Positions 1 to 8,170 of a stretch of 64,000 bases of DNA are shown one piece after another. The notes beneath the pieces were generated by a model. That model searched no databases. It saw only the letters and a list, made by a program, of their open reading frames with translations, and had not been told where the DNA came from. Where the stretch lies: assembly GCA_035549075.1 (NCBI GenBank), contig DASZRT010000068.1, forward strand, positions 62,001-126,000. The letters are read 5' to 3'. Numbering within the stretch: the stretch's first letter is position 1; each line of letters begins with the position of its first letter. A program made the translations under genes and the position numbers. This DNA is from DASZFV01 sp035549075 (GTDB lineage: Bacteria > Myxococcota_A > Polyangia > Fen-1088).

Positions 1-133
1 CGGTCACCGGGACATGCTCGCGCCGGCGACCGGACGCGCGGTGAAGCCCGATCACCAGCGCGCCAAGCGCTATGCGATCGAACGCGTGCGCATGGCCGAG
101 CTGTGCGAGACCATCGATCTCGTGCGCTCATAG
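1..133 (+). CDS. C-terminal fragment of a protein of unknown function (5' end outside window)
   Basis: The frame open from base 2 runs to a TAG at 131-133 and gives 43 residues ending in ETIDLVRS. No start codon is required, because the frame is still open at the left edge. I do not recognise the family; the fragment is basic and probably helical. It points towards, and stops 7 bases short of, the stop codon of the methyltransferase-like gene on the other strand. That close tail-to-tail packing is common in this window and is the main reason to think it is real. A chance open frame in GC-rich DNA is the alternative. Confidence 0.4.
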   Translation, partial: GHRDMLAPATGRAVKPDHQRAKRYAIERVRMAELCETIDLVRS

Positions 134-140
134 GGCGGTC

Positions 141-1007
141 TCACGCGGGCGTCATGAGCCACACGCGCAAGACCGGACGAAGCCGCTCTGGCAACGACGG
201 CGACAAGCCGAGCGCCTCGATCGATGCGAAAGACGGCGTCTCGTCGACCTGACTGCGGACCTCGACGTCGAAGTCGGCGCGCGCGAGGAAGGCCGCGAGG
301 TCGTCGCCATCTTCGAACGCCGAGGCGTCGACCTGGCGCTGCGTGATGCCCATGACGGCCTCGCGCAGCCGCACCCGCTCGGGCGGGAGATCCTTCGCTT
401 CCACCTTGAACGTGAAGTCGGGCGTGATCCAACGACCGCCCACAAACTCGCCGAGCAGCCGGTGAATGTTCGTCGCGAGCTGCTCGGCCTCCTGCTTCGA
501 CAAATACATCATCAGGCCTTCGCACAGGACGGTGAGAGGCTGCCGTCGATCGAGGACGGCGGCGGCGGCACGAATCTGTTCGAGGTCGAGCGCATTCGCG
601 GCGGTCACCACGTGACGGGAGCTCGGCGGAATCGCGTGATTCATCCGAAGGTCTTCGATCAATCGCAGCTTCGTCGCGACGACCTCGGGCAGGTCCGTCT
701 CGACGTAGGTCATCGCGCCGCCGCGGGTGAGATCGAGCCCGCGCAGCGAGTACCCGCTCGCGAGCTCGAGCACTTGCGGCGCGCCCGCCCGAAGGAGCTG
801 CGTGAGGCTCTTGTACCGGGCCTCGAACATCGGCGCGTAGAAAGTGAGCTTGTCCCGCTCCAACCCGTGCTCGCGCAGGATTTGCTCGAACGCCGCCTCG
901 GCGCCGATTCGGTTCGCCACTTCCTTCGCGAACGGAATGTCCGAGAACTGTCGGTAGTAGGCGGCGAGCTTGGCCGTCACGCTGATGAGCGAGGGATCGG
1001 CTGACAT
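141..1007 (-). CDS. SAM-dependent methyltransferase, leucine carboxyl methyltransferase (LCM/TcmP-like) family
   Basis: The 288-residue protein resembles class I S-adenosylmethionine-dependent methyltransferases of the LCM/TcmP type, which methylate carboxyl or hydroxyl groups on proteins or small metabolites. The SAM-binding loop is visible as VLELASGYSLRGLDL, followed by an acidic strand end (YVETDLPEV) and the family-typical LTVLCEGLMMYLS segment. The ATG at 1007 is chosen over upstream in-frame starts because the family homology begins just after it and because a divergent gene starts about 47 bases away. The real substrate cannot be told. Similar proteins occur alone or in secondary-metabolite clusters, but nothing biosynthetic lies next to it here. 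The family call is fairly firm, the substrate unknown. Confidence 0.75.
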   Translation of the reverse strand: MSADPSLISVTAKLAAYYRQFSDIPFAKEVANRIGAEAAFEQILREHGLERDKLTFYAPMFEARYKSLTQLLRAGAPQVLELASGYSLRGLDLTRGGAMTYVETDLPEVVATKLRLIEDLRMNHAIPPSSRHVVTAANALDLEQIRAAAAVLDRRQPLTVLCEGLMMYLSKQEAEQLATNIHRLLGEFVGGRWITPDFTFKVEAKDLPPERVRLREAVMGITQRQVDASAFEDGDDLAAFLARADFDVEVRSQVDETPSFASIEALGLSPSLPERLRPVLRVWLMTPA

Positions 1008-1053
1008 GACGCCAGCATATCGCCCTTGGCGCCGCGCGGATAAGCTGCGCGCC

Positions 1054-1581
1054 GTGGGTCTCTTCGACGAACCGCAGCTCTCCCGCGTGGTGGCGAACGG
1101 CTGCTCGAGCTGCGGCTCGCGCAAGCTGACGTTCTCGACCTACGTCGATGCCGCGCTGCCGCTCATGGGCGGCGAACCGGTGGGACGTCTCACGTGGCTC
1201 TACGACGGCGAGAAGTTCGTCGACGGCGTGTACGAGATTCGGTGCGGCCAATGCGACGCGCTCGCCTTCAGCGCCGGCGTCTGCCCGCGCTGTCACGCGC
1301 CCGGCGGCCTCGCGCGCGCCCTCACGACGCCGAACGACTGGCCTGTCCCGTCGGCCTGTCCGTCATGCGCCGACGAAGAGGTTCGCTACGTGGCCTTCAT
1401 TCCTGCGCGCGTCGTCTACGAACAAACGCGGGCCGAAAAGGCCCGTGCCCTGAGCGAGCCTCACGAAAACGGCTTTCACGGCGCGCGCGTCGATTGCATG
1501 ACCTGCGGCACCGTCGCCGCGCGAACCGAGACTTGCCCTCTCTGCGGCGGGCCCGGTCCGTTGCGCGCGCGACCGGGGTGA
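1054..1581 (+). CDS. Multi zinc-ribbon protein of unknown function
   Basis: A 175-residue protein with at least six CxxC knuckles: CSSC, CGQC, CPRC, CPSC, CMTC and CPLC. This pattern predicts two or three zinc-ribbon folds arranged along the chain, with the last pair closing the protein just before the stop. I see no nuclease, polymerase or ligase domain, no signal peptide and no membrane segment, so it is probably a cytoplasmic zinc-binding scaffold or nucleic-acid/protein-binding factor. The GTG at 1054 is preferred because it leaves room for a promoter between this gene and the divergent methyltransferase. An ATG at 1006 would instead overlap that gene's start codon. No function is assigned. 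Confidence 0.65.
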   Translation: MGLFDEPQLSRVVANGCSSCGSRKLTFSTYVDAALPLMGGEPVGRLTWLYDGEKFVDGVYEIRCGQCDALAFSAGVCPRCHAPGGLARALTTPNDWPVPSACPSCADEEVRYVAFIPARVVYEQTRAEKARALSEPHENGFHGARVDCMTCGTVAARTETCPLCGGPGPLRARPG

Positions 1582-1596
1582 GCGGCCAGCGATCAC

Positions 1597-2853
1597 TCAA
1601 GGGCAGGTCTTGATCGACGTGATCCAATCCGAGACGAGCTGCAGGCCCTGGGTGTCGAACTGGAAGGTCGCGATCCTCGGCATGTGGAGGTTGTCGTAGG
1701 CGCCGATGGGGGCGTTCATGCGCAGCCAGATCGACGACTTCGTCGGCGTGCCCGGCGCGAGCACGACGGCGTCGGGGACGCCGACGTCGCCCATCGTGAG
1801 GGGCGCGTTGCAGGTCATCGTGTCTTTGAGCGAGACGCCGTAGCGCAAATCGAACGAGTTGAAGTCGGCGTCGGGGCGGTGGCAGTGGGCGCAGTTGGCG
1901 TGGAGGTAGGAGCGCGCGCGGTCGTCGAGCGTCGCGTCGGCCGGCGGCGCGCCGAGCTGGCCGGCGTACGGGGTCACGAGCGCGGCGGCGTAGGGCTTGG
2001 GAACGGCCGCGTCGAAGAGGTCCATCGCCTCGAATTGCGCGATCTGGTTGCTGCCGCCGACGACGCGGTTCATCTGATTGGTTTGCGGGCCGAGCGTTCC
2101 GCCGGCTTGTTGCGTGTGGCAATCACCGCAGTCGGTGCGGCTCGGGTAGTGCCAGTCGACGACGCCCGCGTCGGCGGCGGTGTCGAACATGACCTCGACG
2201 CGCGCGTCGGGCACGATCGTCGCCTCGGTCTGGGCTTCGTTCCACTGGTAGGTGTAGCCGTACCAATTGAACGCGTCGGGGTGGGCGAGCAGGCGCGTCT
2301 CGACGAGCTTGCCGTCGAACATGAAGCTCTTCACCATGACCGTGCCGACGGGGAAGACCCACTTGCCGGTGTCGGCGGGACCTCGGCGGCACTCGCTGGG
2401 CGTGGCGGCGCAGTCCTTGACGTGAATCTTGCCGCCCGCGGGGAGCACGAAGCCGCGCGCCTTGTAGGCCGAATCGGACCACAGCGGGCTGTTCACCTCG
2501 TACGGGATCACGTTCGACGCGAGCCGGGTGGGGTTCGTCGCGTCCATGCAACCGGTCAGCGCCAGCGTGGGCGCGGGGCAATAGATGTTCGCCGGCGGCG
2601 TGCACGTCCCTCGCGACGTCGGCGCGACGCACGTCCCGGGTGCGACGTCGGCGGATGCGTCGGTCCCAGCGTCGACGTGCGCTTCGACTGCGACGTCCGG
2701 CGGCGCTTCGATGGGACCTTCGAGCGCGACGTCGACGACGTCGGTCGTCGAAGCGTCGGAGACGGCGCCGTCACCCGAGTCCGCGCTCGGCGACTTGCTC
2801 GCGCAGCCCACAATCACGCCGACGAGCACGACGAACCGTCGCGTCGGACGCAT
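1597..2853 (-). CDS. Exported lipoprotein with two c-type heme motifs (HNE_0200/SO2930-like family)
   Basis: The 418-residue protein starts with a lipoprotein signal (lipobox VIVGC, Cys17), then an Ala/Asp/Val-rich linker. The folded part has a segment EVNSPLWSDSAYKARG followed by a wFPvGTV-type stretch and TRLLAH...YTYQWNEAQTEA. To my knowledge this is the layout of the HNE_0200 family. Two heme-attachment motifs, CGDCH (about residue 240) and CAHCH (about residue 325), predict a diheme c-type cytochrome acting in the periplasm or on the outer membrane. Its ATG overlaps the TGA of the upstream propeller gene by one base (TGATG), so the two are probably translationally coupled and may form an electron-transfer or substrate-oxidation pair. 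The redox partner and substrate are unknown. Confidence 0.8.
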   Translation of the reverse strand: MRPTRRFVVLVGVIVGCASKSPSADSGDGAVSDASTTDVVDVALEGPIEAPPDVAVEAHVDAGTDASADVAPGTCVAPTSRGTCTPPANIYCPAPTLALTGCMDATNPTRLASNVIPYEVNSPLWSDSAYKARGFVLPAGGKIHVKDCAATPSECRRGPADTGKWVFPVGTVMVKSFMFDGKLVETRLLAHPDAFNWYGYTYQWNEAQTEATIVPDARVEVMFDTAADAGVVDWHYPSRTDCGDCHTQQAGGTLGPQTNQMNRVVGGSNQIAQFEAMDLFDAAVPKPYAAALVTPYAGQLGAPPADATLDDRARSYLHANCAHCHRPDADFNSFDLRYGVSLKDTMTCNAPLTMGDVGVPDAVVLAPGTPTKSSIWLRMNAPIGAYDNLHMPRIATFQFDTQGLQLVSDWITSIKTCP

Positions 2854-4700
2854 CAGGGAGGCAGCAGGCCGTAGACCTCGAGCTCGGTCTGCGTGCCGAA
2901 GTAGACGCGGCCGTTGGCGATCGTCGGCACGGCGTTCTTCGCGACCAACGCGGCTTGATCGCGCATGCCCGTCGCCTGGTTGCTGTTCCACAGCTCCTTC
3001 GTCAGATCGAGCGCGTCGTACGCGTGAAGAGCGGCGTTGCCCACGGGTTGGTAGCCGTCGCCCTCGCCCGCCCAGATGATGCCCGCCGTGTTCCCGTTCG
3101 CCGAGAGGCTCGTGAGCGCGCCCGGCTGCGAGAAGTTGTTCAGCGATTGCGACGTCGGCACCGTCGACAGCACCCCGTTCGTCAGCGAGAACGCCTTCAC
3201 CTTGTCGCCGATGGCCGACGTGAAGACGAAGCCGTTCCAGTAGATCGGCTGCGAGTAGATGCCGGCGCTCGGTCCGTTGGTGTTGGGGTGCACCGACACT
3301 TTCTGCACGATCTGACTGTCGTCGGCGGTGATATGCCCCAGCGAGTCTCGGTCGAGCATGTAGAGGTAGCCGGGCTTGCCGCTGCCGATCATGAGGTGCG
3401 GGTGCCCAGGCACGCCGATCGAATCGGGCAAGATCAGGACGCTCGTCGACCCGAGATCGACGTCGGCGTTCGAGAGCGCGACCGCGTCGTGCGGCGCGAA
3501 CCAATCGACCAGCTTGTTCATCGGGTCGAGCTTGAGCACGCTCATGCTGGCGTTGCGCCCGCCCGTCGGCAAGTCGAACGCGCCGTTGCCGGTCTCGACG
3601 TAGAGGTTGCCGCTGGGATCGACGGCGATGCCCGCGCCCGACATCCAGATCGAGCCTGCCTCTTTGTCGGGCGTCGTGCAGTAGATGCTCTTCTGCGCGA
3701 GCGTCGTCGCGTCGTAGCCGAGGACCCAGCCGTGCCAGTGGTTGTGGTCGCCGTTGCCCGTGAAGGCGATGTAGACGGTGCCGTTCGAGAGCGCGAGCCC
3801 CGGGCGCTGCAGCTCGCGCAGCAGATCCAGCACGACCATGCCCGCGGGGCTCATGACGTTGTTGGCGCCCGTTCCAGCGATGGCGCCGGTGATGACGACG
3901 GGCCCGCCCAGCTTCTCGGCGCCCGTCGTGATGTCGAGCGCGTGCAGGCGATCGACGTACTTCGGCCCCGGCTCCTTCGTCGCCGCGACGAGGTACATGG
4001 TGTTGGTCGCGGGATCGATCACCGGCGTGCCCGTGATGCCCACCTCGGGCTTCAACGTCGGCGAGCTCGTCTCGACCTCGGGGATCGGCACGACGCCCGT
4101 GCTGAGGAAGCTGACTTGCCACAGCGGGGCCTGCTTCGTGTCGGCGTCGAACGCGTAGACCGTGTCGTGCTCGGACGCGATGTACACGACGTTGTGAACG
4201 CCCTTGCCGGGGATCGTCACGTTCGGGACGTAGAGCGGCTGCGCGTAGAGGAAGCCGTCGACCGGCTGCGCGAAGACCTTGCCGAACTTGGCGACGTTGA
4301 CGTTCGCGGGTGTGAGGATGGTTTCCCTCGCGTTCACACCCGAGCGGGCCATGTCGTTGTGCTGCGTGTAGATCGCGAACGCCCCACCCGCTCCGGTCGT
4401 GCCGCCCGTTGCGGTCTGGCCGCCACCGCCGGAGGCGCCGCCGCCACCGGTGCCCGCGGTCGATCCACCGGTGCCACCACCCGCGGGCGCGTCGATGCCG
4501 CCGTCGGGCGTGTTCTGTCCCGTCGTGCCCGCGCCGCTCGTGCCGCCGGTTGCCGGCGTGCCGCCCGAGCCTTTGCCTCCCGCGCCGGTGACGCCACCGG
4601 TTCCGCCGGTGCCGCTCGACGACTTGCCGCAACCCGCGAGCAAGCCGAGGCCCGCGATACAGACGAGCGCGCTTCCCCTCAATCCGTCACGACGACCCAT
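2853..4700 (-). CDS. Lipoprotein with PQQ-type beta-propeller
   Basis: A 615-residue protein. The ATG at 4700 gives an ideal lipoprotein signal (hydrophobic run ending LLAGC, Cys24); starts further upstream would add a meaningless N-terminus. About 85 residues of Gly/Thr/Ser/Ala low-complexity linker follow. The rest is a propeller with repeats of the kind VVYIASEHDTVYAFDAD and GKPGYLYMLDRDSLG, as in PQQ-dependent dehydrogenase-like and BamB-like proteins. I do not see the catalytic Asp/calcium signature of true quinoprotein dehydrogenases, so binding or scaffolding is as likely as catalysis. It lies one base from, and upstream of, the diheme lipoprotein. A quinoprotein handing electrons to that cytochrome would be a sensible but unproven reading. 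Confidence 0.8.
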   Translation of the reverse strand: MGRRDGLRGSALVCIAGLGLLAGCGKSSSGTGGTGGVTGAGGKGSGGTPATGGTSGAGTTGQNTPDGGIDAPAGGGTGGSTAGTGGGGASGGGGQTATGGTTGAGGAFAIYTQHNDMARSGVNARETILTPANVNVAKFGKVFAQPVDGFLYAQPLYVPNVTIPGKGVHNVVYIASEHDTVYAFDADTKQAPLWQVSFLSTGVVPIPEVETSSPTLKPEVGITGTPVIDPATNTMYLVAATKEPGPKYVDRLHALDITTGAEKLGGPVVITGAIAGTGANNVMSPAGMVVLDLLRELQRPGLALSNGTVYIAFTGNGDHNHWHGWVLGYDATTLAQKSIYCTTPDKEAGSIWMSGAGIAVDPSGNLYVETGNGAFDLPTGGRNASMSVLKLDPMNKLVDWFAPHDAVALSNADVDLGSTSVLILPDSIGVPGHPHLMIGSGKPGYLYMLDRDSLGHITADDSQIVQKVSVHPNTNGPSAGIYSQPIYWNGFVFTSAIGDKVKAFSLTNGVLSTVPTSQSLNNFSQPGALTSLSANGNTAGIIWAGEGDGYQPVGNAALHAYDALDLTKELWNSNQATGMRDQAALVAKNAVPTIANGRVYFGTQTELEVYGLLPP

Positions 4701-4742
4701 GCCTGCGAGCCTAGGTCTTATTTTCAGCGCGGAACAGGCAAT

Positions 4743-4754
4743 AGACGCGCGTCT
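4743..4754. promoter_or_regulatory. Perfect 12-bp palindrome upstream of the PQQ-type lipoprotein gene
   Basis: AGACGCGCGTCT reads identically on both strands and lies 43-54 bases upstream of the ATG at 4700, inside the 99-base gap before the next gene. A position like this suits an operator for a dimeric repressor or activator. Short GC-rich palindromes also arise by chance, so confidence is low. Confidence 0.25.
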
Positions 4755-4799
4755 GATGCACGCGCCCATTGCCGGCAAAACAGCAATTCGCGGGCGCTA

Positions 4800-6026
4800 T
4801 CAGTTTCCGGCGGCGGCGTCGTTCGGCGCGTCGGGCGCGGCGTCGACGCCGCCGTCGTTCGCGGGCGCCGTCGAGGCGCCGGGGGCGACGAGGATCCAGC
4901 CGAGGTAGTGCGTCGACGCCGCCGACTCGAGCCCCGTCGCGAAGACGCCGGCCGCCGTCGGCGCGTGGCCGCCGTCGGACTCGGTGAACGTGAAGCGCGA
5001 GACGCTCGCCGAGCCTTGGTCGACGACGAGGAGCTCGCCCCACGACGTGAACGCGAGGCCGATCGGGTAATTGAGGCCGTTCCCCGTGAGGCTGCCGTTC
5101 GCCGTGAGCGCGCCCGACGCGCCCACGGTGAAGCGCAGCACCTCGTTCGTGTTGGCGTTGCTCACGAAGAGCTCGCCCCACGACGACAGCGCCATGCCGT
5201 GCGGGTTGTCGAGGCCGGTCGTGGTCGCCGCGAGCGCCGTCAGCGTCTTGTCGGTGGCGACGTGGTACGGCTGGATCGTGTCGACCGAGTGGCAGTCGCC
5301 GAGGTACAGCGTCCGCGAGGTGCCGTCCCACAGCACGCCGCGCCCCGCCGTGACGATGCCCGCCGCCGTCACCGTGCCGGCGACGCTGCCGGCGCCTGTG
5401 CCGTCGAACGCGACGCGCGTGATCTTCGAGGCCGTCGTGTCGCACGAGTTGTAGTTCGTCGTCGGGATCCAGAGCTCGTCGTCGACGAAGGCGATCTGCT
5501 CGGGCTGCGTCACGCCGAGGCCCGTGAGCGGCGTGCCCGCGATCGGCGTCCCGAGCGGCGCCGTGAAGCGCAACACGCTGCCGTCCTCCGACGCCGCGAA
5601 CAGCTCACCCTTGGCGCTCATGGCGAGCCCCTCGGGACCGGACGCCGCGATCATGTCGGTCAGCGCTGGGTCCTTCCCGGGCGAGACGTTGTAGCGATAG
5701 ATGATGTCGTTGTGGCCGTGCGACAGGAACATCGTCGCGACCGGGCCGCCGTCAGGGCCACCATCGGTGCTCGCGTCCGAGCCGGCGTCCGAGGATCCGT
5801 CGCCGCTCTGATCGAGACCACCGTCGGTCACGACGTCGCCGCCCGCGTCCAGCGCGTCGCCGCCGGCGTCGGTCACCGCCGAGTCCGTCGGACCGTCGCC
5901 CGTCGGCGCGTCGGTCTTGGAGTCGGTCGAGCCGTCGTTCGTGCTCTTCTTGCTGGAGCCGCATCCGAACGCGAACGCCGAAAGCAGCCCGAGCGCGACG
6001 AACGTGCGAGAGGCGAAGGAAGTCAT
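4800..6026 (-). CDS. Lipoprotein with NHL/SMP-30-like six-bladed propeller
   Basis: A 408-residue protein. The N-terminus is a lipoprotein signal with lipobox FAFGC (Cys22), then about 75 residues of Asp/Gly/Ser/Thr linker. The remaining 300 residues form repeats such as GPEGLAMSAKGELFAASEDGSVLRF and NPHGMALSSWGELFVSNANTNEVLRF, typical of NHL or gluconolactonase-like propellers. A short Ala/Asp/Pro-rich tail ends the protein. No catalytic metal ligands of gluconolactonase stand out, so a binding or structural surface role is the safest reading. It points the same way as the two lipoproteins downstream of it, separated by 99 bases, and may have its own transcript. Confidence 0.75.
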   Translation of the reverse strand: MTSFASRTFVALGLLSAFAFGCGSSKKSTNDGSTDSKTDAPTGDGPTDSAVTDAGGDALDAGGDVVTDGGLDQSGDGSSDAGSDASTDGGPDGGPVATMFLSHGHNDIIYRYNVSPGKDPALTDMIAASGPEGLAMSAKGELFAASEDGSVLRFTAPLGTPIAGTPLTGLGVTQPEQIAFVDDELWIPTTNYNSCDTTASKITRVAFDGTGAGSVAGTVTAAGIVTAGRGVLWDGTSRTLYLGDCHSVDTIQPYHVATDKTLTALAATTTGLDNPHGMALSSWGELFVSNANTNEVLRFTVGASGALTANGSLTGNGLNYPIGLAFTSWGELLVVDQGSASVSRFTFTESDGGHAPTAAGVFATGLESAASTHYLGWILVAPGASTAPANDGGVDAAPDAPNDAAAGN

Positions 6027-6088
6027 CGACCGCTTCTACACCCGCTCCAACGCGGCAGGCAACGGACAGACGCGGGAAGGCGCGCCCG

Positions 6089-7087
6089 TCACCGACGACG
6101 CGTCTGCTGTGGGGACTTGCCCGTCCAGCGCTTGAACGCGCGCGTGAAGGCGGCGTGCTCCGAGAAGCCGAGCGCGAAGGCGATCTCGGCCAGCGCGTGC
6201 TCGCCCTCTTGCAAGAGCGTCTGCGCGCGGTGCAAGCGCACCTCGTCGACGACGCGCCGAAACGACGTCCCCTCGTCGGCCAGCGCGCGCCGCAGCGATC
6301 GCTCGCTCATGCCCAGCTGGCGCGCGACGACGCCGACGCCGGGCTCGCCGCTCACGAGCAGCTCGCCGACGAGGCGGGCGGTCGCGTCCCGCACCGTCTC
6401 CGCGCGGCGCAACGCCGCCAGGCGCTCTTCGGCCTGGGCGTCGAAGTACGACGCCATCGCCAGGTTCGCGAAGCGCGGCGCCTCGTCGAGCACCGCGCGC
6501 GGCAGCTCGATCGCGTCTTCATCGGCCGCCCAACGCACGCGCGCGCCGAAGTAATCGTCGTGGGCACGCGACGACGGCGGCGCCTGGTGGCGAAGGCGCA
6601 CCTGCACGGCGAGCTCGCGCCCGAGGATCTGCCGGAGAGCCCGCACGGCCTCGGCGACCGCCGCCTCGTTCGCGACCCGCTGGCCGAGCGTCCGTGGGCC
6701 TTCTCGGTGCCACACCAACGTGACGAGCTCGCCCTCTTCGCGCTTCGACCAATGACCCGAGGTCGTCACGATCGCCGAGAAGCGCATCACCCGCGCGAAC
6801 GCCTCGCGAACGGTGGGCGCCGTCATGATGGCGAACCCCAACAACGGGTAGCGCTCGACCTCGAACCGCTGCGCGTAAAACACGGGGAAGCTCGCGTCGC
6901 GGAGGAGGCGCATCGCCCGCTCCCAAGCGGCGAACACGGCTTGCATCGGCACGGGCGCCTCGGGCGCCGCGAGCTGCGCGGCGGTGAGGCCCGAGGCGGC
7001 GACGATCTCCTCGCGCGCTCCGCCGCGCGCGGCGACGGCCTCGGCCACCGCGATCACGAAAATGGCGGGCAACGTCGCGAACGCCAC
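6089..7087 (-). CDS. AraC-family transcriptional regulator with N-terminal ligand domain
   Basis: A 332-residue regulator. The first two thirds match the arabinose-binding-type domain found in OruR/ArgR-like AraC regulators. The last 100 residues are a double helix-turn-helix: QLGMSERSLRRALADEG, then LAEIAFALGFSEHAAFTRAF, ending in the typical KRWTGKSPQQ. It acts as a cytoplasmic DNA-binding regulator, with a ligand that cannot be predicted. The GTG at 7087 is chosen because family members begin about here and an AGG-type ribosome site precedes it. The longer reading starts with TTG at 7123. It diverges from an NAD-dependent epimerase-like gene, which is its most likely target. Confidence 0.8.
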   Translation of the reverse strand: MAFATLPAIFVIAVAEAVAARGGAREEIVAASGLTAAQLAAPEAPVPMQAVFAAWERAMRLLRDASFPVFYAQRFEVERYPLLGFAIMTAPTVREAFARVMRFSAIVTTSGHWSKREEGELVTLVWHREGPRTLGQRVANEAAVAEAVRALRQILGRELAVQVRLRHQAPPSSRAHDDYFGARVRWAADEDAIELPRAVLDEAPRFANLAMASYFDAQAEERLAALRRAETVRDATARLVGELLVSGEPGVGVVARQLGMSERSLRRALADEGTSFRRVVDEVRLHRAQTLLQEGEHALAEIAFALGFSEHAAFTRAFKRWTGKSPQQTRRR

Positions 7088-7222
7088 GAAAATCAGCCTA
7101 ACGTCGCACGCCAGGCGCGACAAGCGCGCCGGTCAAACGATTGGCCGCCGCCGCCAAGACGGCGGGGGCGTCACGCCCTAGCCTCGATCGCGGCGCGCCT
7201 CTCGCGCCGAGGGAGAACACCA
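7088..7222. promoter_or_regulatory. Divergent intergenic region between AraC-type regulator and epimerase-like gene
   Basis: This 135-base gap separates two divergent genes and must hold both promoters. A GGGAG ribosome site at 7211-7215 serves the ATG at 7223. I found no convincing -35/-10 pair or clear operator by eye. Confidence 0.35.
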
Positions 7223-8170
7223 ATGGAAAGAAGCTCTGGGTTTCATGTCGTGCTCGGGACGGGCGCGCTCGGGCTCGCGGTCGCGCGCGCGCTGCGCCGC
7301 CGCGAGCTGCCGGTGCGAATGATCAACCGCAGCGGGCGCATCGCATCGCCGCCCGCCGGCGCCGACGTCGTGCGCGGCGATCTCACGGACGACGCCGGCG
7401 CGCGCGAGATCACGCGTGACGCGCGCGTCATCTATCACTGCGCGGCGCCGGCTTACACAGACTGGCTGCAGCGGTTCCCGCCGTTGCAGCGCGCGATCGT
7501 CGCCGCCGCGGCCCACGCCGGCGCAAGGCTCGTCGTCGCCGAGAACCTCTACGGCTACGGCCCCGTCGACGGCCCGCTGGTCGAGACGCTGCCGCTCGCG
7601 GCCACGGGGCGAAAAGGCCGCCTGCGCGCCGCGCTGACCGAGGAGCTGCTGGCGGCCCACGCCGCCGGGACCGTGGCCGTCACCATCGGCCGCGGCTCGG
7701 ACTTCTTCGGGCCGCACGTCGCCGGCTCGGCCGTGGGCGATCGGTTCTTCCGCGCGGCGCTCGCGGGCGCGCCCGTCGACGTGCTGGGTGACGGCGACGC
7801 CGCGCACTCGTACACGTTCATCGACGACTTCGGCGAAGCGCTCGCCCTGCTGGGCCAGCACGACCAAGCGCTCGGCCGCGCCTGGCACGTGCCGAACGCG
7901 CCGGCCGTCAGCAACCTCCGCTTCGCCGAGCTGGCCATCGAGGCCGCGGGCTCAGCGGCGAGGCCGCGCGTCGTGCCGAGGTGGCTGCTGCGGACGCTGG
8001 GGCTCTTCAACCCGCCGGTGCGCGAGCTGCTCGAGACGCTCTACCAGTTCGAGCGGCCGTTCGTCGCCGACGGCGGCGCGTTCACCAAAGCCTTCGGCTT
8101 CGCGGCGACGCCTCTCGAAGAGAGCCTCGCCGCGACGGTGCGTTGGTACCGGAGCGCTCAGAAGGCGTAG
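7223..8170 (+). CDS. NAD-dependent epimerase/dehydratase-like protein (atypical extended SDR)
   Basis: A 315-residue Rossmann protein with an N-terminal dinucleotide loop (GTGALG, about residues 11-16), the CAAP segment and NLYGYGPVDGP, as in extended short-chain dehydrogenases. The usual catalytic YxxxK cannot be found: the region after YGYGP reads RKGRLRAALTEEL, so catalysis may differ or be lost. The ATG at 7223 has a GGGAG ribosome site seven bases upstream. The gene diverges from an AraC regulator and ends by overlapping the outer-membrane-protein gene on the other strand by 13 bases. The substrate could be a nucleotide sugar, a steroid-like alcohol or a flavonoid-like compound; I cannot choose. 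Confidence 0.75.
   Translation: MERSSGFHVVLGTGALGLAVARALRRRELPVRMINRSGRIASPPAGADVVRGDLTDDAGAREITRDARVIYHCAAPAYTDWLQRFPPLQRAIVAAAAHAGARLVVAENLYGYGPVDGPLVETLPLAATGRKGRLRAALTEELLAAHAAGTVAVTIGRGSDFFGPHVAGSAVGDRFFRAALAGAPVDVLGDGDAAHSYTFIDDFGEALALLGQHDQALGRAWHVPNAPAVSNLRFAELAIEAAGSAARPRVVPRWLLRTLGLFNPPVRELLETLYQFERPFVADGGAFTKAFGFAATPLEESLAATVRWYRSAQKA

Noticed and set aside
72..1004. 310-residue plus-strand open frame
   Set aside because: Opposite-strand shadow of the methyltransferase; composition Arg-rich, no family match.
4401..4640. Tandem-repeat DNA in the PQQ-type lipoprotein gene
   Set aside because: It encodes the Gly/Thr/Ser linker; the repetition follows from amino-acid bias, not from a mobile or CRISPR-like repeat.
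2640..6554. 1304-residue open frame on the plus strand
   Set aside because: Arg/Ala-rich shadow of three convincing minus-strand lipoprotein and regulator genes; no recognisable domain.
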